Of a stretch of DNA of 25,792 nucleotides, positions 7,928-14,319 are shown piece after piece. The notes under the pieces are model-generated. The model ran no database searches. It saw nothing but the letters and a program-made list of their open reading frames with translations, and had not been told where the DNA came from. The first letter of the stretch is position 1. Each line of letters begins with the position of its first letter. This stretch comes from Clostridiales bacterium. Lineage in GTDB: Bacteria > Bacillota > Clostridia > Lachnospirales > WQUN01. The stretch lies in the NCBI GenBank assembly GCA_031289625.1, contig JAITPB010000091.1:1-25792 (forward strand). Direction: 5' to 3'. The translations under genes and the position numbers were made by a program.

Positions 7928-8731
7928 GTGGAAATATTACAATTCGCTTTTATGCGGCGCGCGATTCTCGTCTGCGTGCTGATTTCCCTCATGGTTCCTC
8001 TCATGGGAACCGTCATTGTTTTGAAACGCCTTTCGACTATGGGTGAAGCTCTGTCCCATACTGGCCTGGCCGGAGTCGCCATCGGTCTGGCGGCCGGTTT
8101 AAATCCGGTGGCCGTGGCCGCCGTGGTTTCGGTGCTGGCTTCTCTGGCCATAGAATACATTCGGAAAGCGTTTCCCAAATACGCGGAAATCGCGGCCAAT
8201 GTCGTTCTTTCCGCTGGTATTGGCGCCGCCGCCATTGTGTCCGGGTTTATCAAAAACCCCGCTAGCTTTAACAGTTTTTTATTTGGCAGCATCGTGTCTA
8301 TCAGCCCATTCGAAACGCGCTTGGTCATAGGGCTAAGCGTCATTGTTATTTTTTTCAGCGTCACAATGTATAAAGAGCTTTTGTTTATTACGATGGACGA
8401 GGAAGCGGCCCGGCTGGTCGGCGTGCCTGCCAACGCATTGAATATTATTTTTACCGTCATGACAGCCGTCATGGTCTCCGTGACCGCGCGGACAGTGGGC
8501 GCGCTGATGATTTCGTCTCTGATTGTCATCCCGGTCGCCTGTGCGCTGCTGCTGGCGCGGAGCTATCGTCAGACCGTTCTGTACGCCATCGGCTTCGCGT
8601 TTGTGTTCACGCTGTCCGGGCTGGCGATTTCAGTCGCCTGGAATTTGAAGCCTGGCGGAACCATTGTTTTGACAGGCGTGCTGTGTTTGTTCATCCTGCT
8701 GGCCATCAGGAAATTTGCTTCTAAGAAGTGA
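7928..8731 (+). CDS. Metal ABC transporter permease (ZnuB/AdcB type, 267 aa)
   Basis: This is the integral membrane channel of the importer, with about seven or eight hydrophobic helices. Family features are visible: RLSTMGEALSHTGLAG at 34-49, LFGS at 118-121, the cytoplasmic DEEAARLVG at 157-165 that contacts the ATPase, GALMISSLIVIP at 191-202 and PGG at 242-244. I place the start at GTG 7928 because AGGAG (7916-7920) is 7 bases upstream and the first residues (MEILQFAFMRRA) fit the family. An upstream in-frame TTG at 7910 would add six polar residues and has no ribosome site. The reading frame ends in TGA at 8729-8731. Confidence 0.9.
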   Translation: MEILQFAFMRRAILVCVLISLMVPLMGTVIVLKRLSTMGEALSHTGLAGVAIGLAAGLNPVAVAAVVSVLASLAIEYIRKAFPKYAEIAANVVLSAGIGAAAIVSGFIKNPASFNSFLFGSIVSISPFETRLVIGLSVIVIFFSVTMYKELLFITMDEEAARLVGVPANALNIIFTVMTAVMVSVTARTVGALMISSLIVIPVACALLLARSYRQTVLYAIGFAFVFTLSGLAISVAWNLKPGGTIVLTGVLCLFILLAIRKFASKK

Positions 8732-8748
8732 AAGGCGGGCGAATGTGC

Positions 8749-9519
8749 ATGAGATCCTTCAAAAAAGTGAAAAAAATTGGGAAAATCCAAATCTCTTTGA
8801 TCTTGATATTCGCGGCCGTTCTTCTGTATTGCGGCATACGGGCGCTGATCATTTACAACGAATACGGCAAGGCTGATAAAGTTTACGCGTCCGCACGCGC
8901 GGAGCTGTTTGAAGTCCGGCAGATCCGGGAGACGCCCGCGCAAACGCAGGTTCCGGCGGAACCGATCCTGGAAGTGGATTTTGCTAAACTGCGTCAGCAG
9001 AGCGCCGACGCCTTCGGCTGGCTGTGGATACCGGATACCAACGTGAGCTATCCGGTTGTCCAGTCCAGTGACAATGAAAAATATCTCTATTACACTTTCG
9101 ACGGAGAAAAAAATGGAAGCGGCGCTATTTTCATGGACGCCCGGTGCCTGCGGGACATGAGCGGCCGCCATACCATTATTTACGGGCATAATATGCGCGG
9201 CGGCTCCATGTTTGGGCAGCTGTCCCAATTCGACGATCAAAGTTATTTTGACAGTCATCCGTACATATATATCATCACGGAAGAGGAAGTTTTCAAATAC
9301 AAAATTTTTTCACAATACATCACCAGCGCGACGCCCGACAGCTATCAACTGGACTTTGAAAGCGGCGATCAGTTTGACGGGTATTTGAACCGTCTGCAAC
9401 GCTTATCCCGGCAGGTTTCCGATTGGGCGCCCGGGGAAGATAACCGCGTGCTGACTTTATCCACCTGTGTCAATGACAACGCCAAACGCCGCGTGATCCA
9501 TGCGGGCCTGACTGGTTAG
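8749..9519 (+). CDS. Class B sortase (256 aa)
   Basis: This is a membrane-anchored cysteine transpeptidase that attaches surface proteins to peptidoglycan or pilin-like partners. A basic start (RSFKKVKKIGK) precedes one transmembrane helix (about 14-35), then a linker and the sortase barrel. The catalytic triad is visible: H147 in YGHNM, C240 in TLSTC and R248 in AKRRVIHAG. YGHNMRGGSMFGQL and the overall length are typical of class B. Three in-frame starts exist: GTG 8728 (overlaps the permease stop), ATG 8743 and ATG 8749. I prefer 8749 because AAGGCGGG is 9 bases upstream. No protein in the window carries a recognisable sorting signal, so substrates must be elsewhere. Linkage to a zinc transporter is unusual. 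Confidence 0.9.
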   Translation: MRSFKKVKKIGKIQISLILIFAAVLLYCGIRALIIYNEYGKADKVYASARAELFEVRQIRETPAQTQVPAEPILEVDFAKLRQQSADAFGWLWIPDTNVSYPVVQSSDNEKYLYYTFDGEKNGSGAIFMDARCLRDMSGRHTIIYGHNMRGGSMFGQLSQFDDQSYFDSHPYIYIITEEEVFKYKIFSQYITSATPDSYQLDFESGDQFDGYLNRLQRLSRQVSDWAPGEDNRVLTLSTCVNDNAKRRVIHAGLTG

Positions 9520-9575
9520 AAAAAGCACTGTCAACAGGTTAAGGCAATGAAGCCGTCCAATTTTTGGAGTTCTGA

Positions 9576-9785
9576 GCAGAAAATATTTATGCGGAGGGCA
9601 TCGCGGCGGTGAAGGCGAAAGGCATTAAATTTGGCAGACTGGCATGGGCGCCGACAGAAATGTTTTATGCCCTGCTCCCGGCTTGAAAAAATAATAAAAT
9701 TTTAGCGCGAGAAGCTGCGCGGAGGCTTGGTATTGATGCTAAATATTCTGCAAGATTGTTGGAAAATAATAGAAAATCCTGTTAA
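9576..9785 (+). pseudogene. Decayed C-terminal fragment of a serine recombinase (resolvase/invertase)
   Basis: One frame, opened by a TGA at 9573 and closed by TAA at 9783, reads AEGIAAVKAKGIKFGR at its start. This matches the end of the catalytic domain of Tn3-type resolvases and invertases. After an internal TGA at 9684-9686 it continues as ILAREAARRLGIDAKYSARL, which matches the C-terminal helix-turn-helix. If the internal TGA was once TGG, the fragment is a continuous recombinase tail. The N-terminal catalytic serine domain is missing, so it cannot be active. It has no start codon or ribosome site of its own. Confidence 0.7.
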
Positions 9786-9805
9786 AAAAAACAAAGATTT
9801 TTCCG

Positions 9806-9833
9806 TTGCAATATTATCCAGATGTGATATAGT
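9806..9833 (+). promoter_or_regulatory. Predicted promoter of the HELAH-MORN gene
   Basis: TTGCAA at 9806-9811 and TATAGT at 9828-9833 are separated by 16 bases, with an extended -10 TG at 9825-9826. The leader to the ATG at 9936 would be about 95 bases and would contain the hairpin at 9858-9873 and the right 17-bp inverted repeat. The promoter lies inside the 381-bp segment, so that segment may have brought expression to the gene. Confidence 0.5.
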
Positions 9834-9857
9834 ATTGATCTACTTTGGCGTGCCACA

Positions 9858-9873
9858 CCCCTCTGCGGAGGGG
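9858..9873 (+). other. Leader hairpin
   Basis: CCCCTC at 9858-9863 pairs with GAGGGG at 9868-9873 around a TGCG loop. There is no T-tract on the plus strand. It lies in the predicted leader of the HELAH-MORN gene and could be a weak attenuator or stability element. Confidence 0.4.
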
Positions 9874-9935
9874 AATAAAACAGCCCATATTCCTTAACCT
9901 GTTGACAGTATATAAAAAGAGGAGAATACCCAATA

Positions 9936-11213
9936 ATGCCTACAGTTGCTTGCAATAATGTGGAGATTCTGAACATTCTTGAATCTATACTCCCCAGTTT
10001 TCCAGGAATATCAAAAGACATTTCGGCTTTTGTCGCAAAAAATCAAGAGGAAGCTGATCACTTTTTTATGCATGAGGCTGGCTTTTCCAGAACTTACATA
10101 CTGGCCAATTACAGCGAAGTTGCCACTGGGTTTTACGACAACCCCCAAAAATATGTCTTGGTGATTGGACGGAAATTCTTTGAAGTATTTACCAGCGAAT
10201 CAGCGCGTAAGGGAGATTGCGCCCATGAACTGGCTCATTTTGAACTTGTCTCCGGCGTAGACATCAGCGAAGTCTACAAGGATTTTCCAGAAAGAATCAG
10301 AGACACAGTGGAAGCGGCTAAATCCAATAGAAGCTATTTCCTTGGAAGCACGAGTATCACACACAACGAATATATCACCGACGCTCTCGCAATAGCCCGC
10401 GGATTTGGCCGTGAATTACGCGACGCTTGGGTAGAAAGGCGCACTTACTATAATGGCTGGTGGTGCGACCAAAATATGCCGCTCGAAGAAATTGAAGATT
10501 TTTTAAATAATGCGCCGTATCCAACGCCAGAGAATGCTCAGCTAACGCGGCCATGGGATGTTGCACTAATACTAACGCCAGAGCCTTCAACGCCTCGGCT
10601 AACGCCAGAGCCTCCTTCAACGCCTCCTCGGCTAACGCCAGAGCCTTCAACGCCGCCTCATCTAACGCCAAAGCCTTCAACGCCTCGGCTAACGCCAGAG
10701 CCTCCTTCAACGCCTCGGCTAACGCCAGAACCAAAATCAAAACCAACAGATGCGCCTCAGCAGCCGCCTTCGAATGTTATACCTGAACCAGCACCTGTAA
10801 TACATTGCCAAGATTACGATTATCACGGAAATTTACTCAATGGGCTAAAAAATGGCTATGGAATAGTAAAATTCCTAATAGACCAGCGGTTTGCACAAGG
10901 TGATTTCCAAAATGATTGTATGAACGGGTCTGGCAGATGGATTTCCGCAGCTGGAAACGTTTACGTAGGTAATTTTTGCAATGATCAATTCTCTGGTCAC
11001 GGCGTATTCCTGGAGCAACACACCGGTAATGTTTATGATGGTGAGTATCATAATAACCTACGGCATGGCCACGGCAGATACTATTGGCGCGACGGCCATA
11101 TGTATGACGGTCAATGGGCAAATGATCAGCAACATGGAGAAGGCACTTATTACAGAGCGAACGCTACTGTACAACACCGTGGCACATGGGAGAAGGGCAA
11201 TTTCATAGGGTAA
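9936..11213 (+). CDS. Putative zinc metallopeptidase (HELAH) fused to MORN repeats (425 aa)
   Basis: The architecture is unusual. Residues 1-190 form a putative zinc-peptidase domain: H97-E98-L-A-H101 is an HExxH motif, and E145 in HNEYITDALA, 44 residues later, is a plausible third metal ligand of the E-x3-D type. Residues 213-270 are a Pro-rich linker of repeated LTPEPSTPR-like units. Residues 296-425 are about five to six MORN repeats (for example YVGNFCNDQFSGHG at 343-356 and YDGEYHNNLRHGHG at 367-380) ending in a partial GTWEKGNFIG. No signal peptide or membrane segment is visible, so it should be cytoplasmic unless exported by a non-classical route. MORN repeats usually mediate membrane or protein association. 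GC is lower than in the flanking transporter and rbgA genes. The ATG has GGAG 11 bases upstream. Activity is inferred from the motif only. Confidence 0.72.
   Translation: MPTVACNNVEILNILESILPSFPGISKDISAFVAKNQEEADHFFMHEAGFSRTYILANYSEVATGFYDNPQKYVLVIGRKFFEVFTSESARKGDCAHELAHFELVSGVDISEVYKDFPERIRDTVEAAKSNRSYFLGSTSITHNEYITDALAIARGFGRELRDAWVERRTYYNGWWCDQNMPLEEIEDFLNNAPYPTPENAQLTRPWDVALILTPEPSTPRLTPEPPSTPPRLTPEPSTPPHLTPKPSTPRLTPEPPSTPRLTPEPKSKPTDAPQQPPSNVIPEPAPVIHCQDYDYHGNLLNGLKNGYGIVKFLIDQRFAQGDFQNDCMNGSGRWISAAGNVYVGNFCNDQFSGHGVFLEQHTGNVYDGEYHNNLRHGHGRYYWRDGHMYDGQWANDQQHGEGTYYRANATVQHRGTWEKGNFIG
10572..10745 (+). repeat. Coding tandem repeat (27-33 bp units) encoding the Pro-rich linker
   Basis: Six units of the CTAACGCCAGAGCCTTCAACG type encode LTPEPSTPR and variants with an extra Pro. 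The units are in frame and nearly identical at DNA level. The opposite strand reads as a misleading Ala-Leu-Glu repeat, which is only the shadow of this linker. Confidence 0.9.
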
Positions 11214-11235
11214 ACATCTTACCTATTACTCACGA

Positions 11236-11544
11236 ATGAAAACATTTTTCTTAGAGGCGATTATTAACGCCCCTACAAGCCATCAATATATTCACGAATA
11301 TAATATCACCGACGCTCTCGTAATAGCCCGCGGATTTGGCCGTGAATTACGCGACGCTTGGGTAGACAGGCGCACTTACTATGATGGCTGGTGTTGCGGC
11401 CAAAATATGCCGCCCGAAGAAATTGAAAATTTTTTAAAGCCAGTCAGATCTAAGCAAAAGGGGGATAATGAAAATGCCTGTAACACATTACAACAGTTGG
11501 GATTATTACGGAAATTTCATCAATGGGCTAAAAGATGGCTATAG
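11236..11544 (+). pseudogene. Truncated second copy of the peptidase-domain end (102-codon frame)
   Basis: Residues 20-70 (EYNITDALVIARGFGREL and onward to NMPPEEIENFL) repeat residues 145-190 of the 425-residue protein almost exactly. The HELAH motif and everything before it are absent, replaced by about 20 unrelated residues (MKTFFLEAIINAPTSHQY). After residue 75 the frame leaves the homologous frame, so the tail NTLQQLGLLRKFHQWAKRWL is out-of-frame MORN DNA. No good ribosome site precedes the ATG. It is probably a non-functional remnant of a tandem duplication, read through by the upstream transcript. Confidence 0.65.
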
Positions 11545-11896
11545 AATAGTAAGACTTCCAAGTGGCGAGTTTAAACAAGGTGATTTCCAAAATGATCTTA
11601 TGAACGGGTCTGGCAGATGGATTTCCGCAGATGGAAACAATATTTACGTAGGTAATTTTTGCAATGATCAATTCTCTGGTCACGGCGTACTCCTGGAGCA
11701 ACACACCGGTAATGTTTATGATGGTGAGCGTCATAATTCCCTACGGCATGGCCACGGCAGATACTATTGGCGCGACGGCCATATGTATGACGGTCAATGG
11801 GCAAATGATCATCAACATGGAGAAGGCACTATGTATAATGCGGATGCTACTGTACGGCAGCGTGGTACATGGGAAAAGGGCAATTTCATAGGGTAA
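11474..11896 (+). CDS. MORN-repeat protein without peptidase domain (140 aa)
   Basis: This is the MORN half of the second, partial copy, in a different frame from the peptidase remnant it overlaps. It carries about five MORN units (for example IYVGNFCNDQFSGHG and VYDGERHNSLRHGHG) and the same GTWEKGNFIG ending as the full-length protein. I prefer the ATG at 11474 because AAGGGGG (11458-11464) lies 9 bases upstream; the ATG at 11468 is only 3 bases from it. The strong ribosome site suggests it is really made as a stand-alone, probably soluble, MORN protein. It could act as a partner, competitor or decoy for the full-length protein, or simply be decaying. An intrinsic terminator follows 21 bases after the stop. 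Confidence 0.65.
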   Translation: MPVTHYNSWDYYGNFINGLKDGYRIVRLPSGEFKQGDFQNDLMNGSGRWISADGNNIYVGNFCNDQFSGHGVLLEQHTGNVYDGERHNSLRHGHGRYYWRDGHMYDGQWANDHQHGEGTMYNADATVRQRGTWEKGNFIG

Positions 11897-11916
11897 ACAT
11901 CTTACGTATTGATATG

Positions 11917-11955
11917 AAAGCCCCTCGTCTCTCATCAGAAACAGGGGGCTTTTTT
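11917..11955 (+). terminator. Intrinsic terminator after the MORN genes
   Basis: AAAGCCCC at 11917-11924 pairs with GGGGCTTT at 11945-11952 around a 20-base loop and continues into a T-run at 11950-11955. It separates the plus-strand MORN genes from the convergent rbgA gene, which ends at 11995. The T-tract is weaker in the rbgA direction. Confidence 0.8.
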
Positions 11956-11994
11956 GTTTGAGACGCTATCCGGCTTAAAATTTTTCCCATATTC

Positions 11995-12861
11995 TCAGCG
12001 TTTTCCAACATTAGGATTTTCCGTGGGTTTTTCCAATGTAATCCGGCCCAACTTCGCGCCTCTAAATTCATCCAAAAGGACGGCGGCGCTTTTTTCCAAG
12101 TCCGCGCCGCCGCCTTTAAGCAGAAACCCGCGCGCCAAGCTGATCTGCCGCAGTATTTCCATGCCGTCGCCGCCGCCTTCGATATGATAACGATCTTTCA
12201 CCGCTTCCGGTTTGATGACGAAAATCATTTCGACGAAGCGCGCGGCGAGCGTGGCGGCGTCCAGTACGGCGTCCTGAATGGCGCCCGTGATCGCGAGTTT
12301 GACGCCGGTTTCCTGATCTATAAATTTCGGCCATAAAACGCCCGGCGTATCGAGAAGATCCATGCCCTTTTTGACGCGGATCCACTGTCTGCCGCGCGTA
12401 ACGCCTGGCCTATCCTCTGTTTTGGCCAGCGATCGGCCCACATAACGGTTAATCAGTGTGGATTTCCCCACGTTGGGTATCCCGGCGATCATCGCCCGGA
12501 TGGGTTTAAAAATACGGCCCCTCTCTTTCGCAGCCGCCATTTTTTCCGCCATAAGGTTTTCACAGGCTTCCGTAAGCCTCTCAAAGCCTTTGCCCGCGGT
12601 GGAATCCAGCGTAACCGTTTGAAAGCCCTGCTGCGCGTAATAGGCGCGCCACGCCTGGGTCAGCGCCTCGTCCGCCAGATCCGCCTTGTTGAGCGCGAGG
12701 ATGCGTCTTTTGCCGCCGATCAGCCGGTCAATATCCGGGTTTTTGCTGCTGCAGGGGATTCTGGCGTCCAAAAGTTCTATGACAATATCGACGAGTTTAA
12801 CGCTCTCTTCCATCATCCGGAAAGATTTTGTCATGTGCCCGGGAAACCATTGTATACTCAA
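11995..12861 (-). CDS. rbgA: Ribosome biogenesis GTPase RbgA/YlqF (288 aa)
   Basis: This GTPase acts in late assembly of the 50S ribosomal subunit. It shows the circularly permuted order that defines the family: G4 NKAD at 58-61, a G5-like STAG at 87-90, then G1 GIPNVGKST at 127-135, G2 PGVT at 152-155 and G3 DTPG at 171-174. The N-terminus IQWFPGHMTKS is the usual start of RbgA. The C-terminal helical domain (about 200-288) binds rRNA in relatives. Length is normal. The start is TTG with GGAGGTG (12867-12873 on this strand) 5 bases upstream. Only 35 bases separate the start codon from the palindrome axis, so its promoter and its usual neighbours (rplS, lepB, rnhB in many Firmicutes) are missing. 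Confidence 0.95.
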   Translation of the reverse strand: MSIQWFPGHMTKSFRMMEESVKLVDIVIELLDARIPCSSKNPDIDRLIGGKRRILALNKADLADEALTQAWRAYYAQQGFQTVTLDSTAGKGFERLTEACENLMAEKMAAAKERGRIFKPIRAMIAGIPNVGKSTLINRYVGRSLAKTEDRPGVTRGRQWIRVKKGMDLLDTPGVLWPKFIDQETGVKLAITGAIQDAVLDAATLAARFVEMIFVIKPEAVKDRYHIEGGGDGMEILRQISLARGFLLKGGGADLEKSAAVLLDEFRGAKLGRITLEKPTENPNVGKR

Positions 12862-12931
12862 AAAAACACCTCCGCAACGTCTAAAGGGATGTTGATATCA
12901 ACATCCCTTTAGACGTTGCGGAGGTGTTTTT
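12862..12931. repeat. Palindrome centre and truncated rbgA leader
   Basis: These 70 bases lie between the two divergent rbgA start codons and are a perfect palindrome, with GATATC on the axis. Each arm holds one rbgA ribosome site (GGAGGTG) and about 23 bases of leader. No promoter can be seen, because a -35/-10 pair would have to lie in the opposite arm. No origin-like or telomere-like elements are visible. Confidence 0.95.
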
Positions 12932-13798
12932 TTGAGTATACAATGGTTTCCCGGGCACATGACAAAATCTTTCCGGATGATGGAAGAGAGCGTTAAACTC
13001 GTCGATATTGTCATAGAACTTTTGGACGCCAGAATCCCCTGCAGCAGCAAAAACCCGGATATTGACCGGCTGATCGGCGGCAAAAGACGCATCCTCGCGC
13101 TCAACAAGGCGGATCTGGCGGACGAGGCGCTGACCCAGGCGTGGCGCGCCTATTACGCGCAGCAGGGCTTTCAAACGGTTACGCTGGATTCCACCGCGGG
13201 CAAAGGCTTTGAGAGGCTTACGGAAGCCTGTGAAAACCTTATGGCGGAAAAAATGGCGGCTGCGAAAGAGAGGGGCCGTATTTTTAAACCCATCCGGGCG
13301 ATGATCGCCGGGATACCCAACGTGGGGAAATCCACACTGATTAACCGTTATGTGGGCCGATCGCTGGCCAAAACAGAGGATAGGCCAGGCGTTACGCGCG
13401 GCAGACAGTGGATCCGCGTCAAAAAGGGCATGGATCTTCTCGATACGCCGGGCGTTTTATGGCCGAAATTTATAGATCAGGAAACCGGCGTCAAACTCGC
13501 GATCACGGGCGCCATTCAGGACGCCGTACTGGACGCCGCCACGCTCGCCGCGCGCTTCGTCGAAATGATTTTCGTCATCAAACCGGAAGCGGTGAAAGAT
13601 CGTTATCATATCGAAGGCGGCGGCGACGGCATGGAAATACTGCGGCAGATCAGCTTGGCGCGCGGGTTTCTGCTTAAAGGCGGCGGCGCGGACTTGGAAA
13701 AAAGCGCCGCCGTCCTTTTGGATGAATTTAGAGGCGCGAAGTTGGGCCGGATTACATTGGAAAAACCCACGGAAAATCCTAATGTTGGAAAACGCTGA
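12932..13798 (+). CDS. rbgA: Ribosome biogenesis GTPase RbgA/YlqF, mirror copy
   Basis: The protein is identical to the one encoded at 11995-12861, with the same TTG start and GGAGGTG ribosome site (12920-12926). Permuted G4-G5-G1-G2-G3 motifs are all present. Two identical, divergent rbgA genes would be exceptional for this normally single-copy gene, which argues that the arm is an artefact. Confidence 0.93.
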   Translation: MSIQWFPGHMTKSFRMMEESVKLVDIVIELLDARIPCSSKNPDIDRLIGGKRRILALNKADLADEALTQAWRAYYAQQGFQTVTLDSTAGKGFERLTEACENLMAEKMAAAKERGRIFKPIRAMIAGIPNVGKSTLINRYVGRSLAKTEDRPGVTRGRQWIRVKKGMDLLDTPGVLWPKFIDQETGVKLAITGAIQDAVLDAATLAARFVEMIFVIKPEAVKDRYHIEGGGDGMEILRQISLARGFLLKGGGADLEKSAAVLLDEFRGAKLGRITLEKPTENPNVGKR

Positions 13799-13837
13799 GA
13801 ATATGGGAAAAATTTTAAGCCGGATAGCGTCTCAAAC

Positions 13838-13876
13838 AAAAAAGCCCCCTGTTTCTGATGAGAGACGAGGGGCTTT
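13838..13876 (-). terminator. Intrinsic terminator, mirror copy
   Basis: This is the reverse complement of the hairpin at 11917-11955. It ends the minus-strand MORN genes and faces the end of rbgA (13798). Confidence 0.8.
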
Positions 13877-13896
13877 CATATCAATACGTAAGATGT

Positions 13897-14319
13897 TTAC
13901 CCTATGAAATTGCCCTTTTCCCATGTACCACGCTGCCGTACAGTAGCATCCGCATTATACATAGTGCCTTCTCCATGTTGATGATCATTTGCCCATTGAC
14001 CGTCATACATATGGCCGTCGCGCCAATAGTATCTGCCGTGGCCATGCCGTAGGGAATTATGACGCTCACCATCATAAACATTACCGGTGTGTTGCTCCAG
14101 GAGTACGCCGTGACCAGAGAATTGATCATTGCAAAAATTACCTACGTAAATATTGTTTCCATCTGCGGAAATCCATCTGCCAGACCCGTTCATAAGATCA
14201 TTTTGGAAATCACCTTGTTTAAACTCGCCACTTGGAAGTCTTACTATTCTATAGCCATCTTTTAGCCCATTGATGAAATTTCCGTAATAATCCCAACTGT
14301 TGTAATGTGTTACAGGCAT
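13897..14319 (-). CDS. MORN-repeat protein without peptidase domain (140 aa), mirror copy
   Basis: Identical to the protein at 11474-11896. Five or so MORN units and a GTWEKGNFIG end; ribosome site AAGGGGG 9 bases before the preferred ATG, with an alternative ATG that would extend the gene to 14325. Confidence 0.65.
   Translation of the reverse strand: MPVTHYNSWDYYGNFINGLKDGYRIVRLPSGEFKQGDFQNDLMNGSGRWISADGNNIYVGNFCNDQFSGHGVLLEQHTGNVYDGERHNSLRHGHGRYYWRDGHMYDGQWANDHQHGEGTMYNADATVRQRGTWEKGNFIG

Larger units (their letters stand above)
9528..9908. mobile_element. 381-bp segment bounded by perfect 17-bp inverted repeats; mobile-element relic or MITE candidate
   Basis: CTGTCAACAGGTTAAGG at 9528-9544 is the exact reverse complement of bases 9892-9908. 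The repeats begin 9 bases after the sortase stop and end 28 bases before the HELAH-MORN start. Between them lie a recombinase remnant, a candidate promoter and a small hairpin. The right repeat reads TTGACA outwards (9902-9907), like the outward -35 boxes in some insertion-sequence ends. I see no target-site duplication (left flank AAAGCA, right flank TATATA) and no transposase, so this could also be a large regulatory stem. The family is not identified. Confidence 0.5.
10827..11910 (+). repeat. Direct duplication of the MORN-coding segment (copies 10827-11227 and 11510-11910)
   Basis: Two blocks of about 400 bp are nearly identical, with long exact runs such as the stretch around CTGGCAGATGGATTTCCGCAG. 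Both extend past the stop codon into ACATCTTACSTATT, so the duplication includes the 3' flank. A further block, about 10370-10510, is repeated at about 11306-11440 and carries the end of the peptidase domain. The Pro-rich linker between these blocks is missing from the second copy. Confidence 0.88.

Noticed and set aside
7636..8529. Minus-strand frame of 297 codons opposite the transporter genes
   Set aside because: It is antisense to the permease and ATPase genes, which have clear motifs; its translation is low-complexity Thr/Met/Ala with no domain.
8569..9258. Minus-strand frame of 229 codons opposite the sortase gene
   Set aside because: The sortase strand has all catalytic residues and a membrane anchor; the opposite frame has no recognisable features.
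9902..9930. TTGACA in the right inverted repeat as the promoter of the HELAH-MORN gene
   Set aside because: With a 17-base spacer the -10 box would overlap the region between the ribosome site and the start codon, leaving no leader; the promoter at 9806-9833 fits better.
10375..10746. Minus-strand frame encoding an Ala-Leu-Glu heptad-like repeat (possible coiled coil)
   Set aside because: It is the exact shadow of the Pro-rich linker repeat on the plus strand and has no ribosome site.
1..12896. tRNA or rRNA genes
   Set aside because: No cloverleaf-like structures or rRNA signature stretches were seen in the intergenic gaps.
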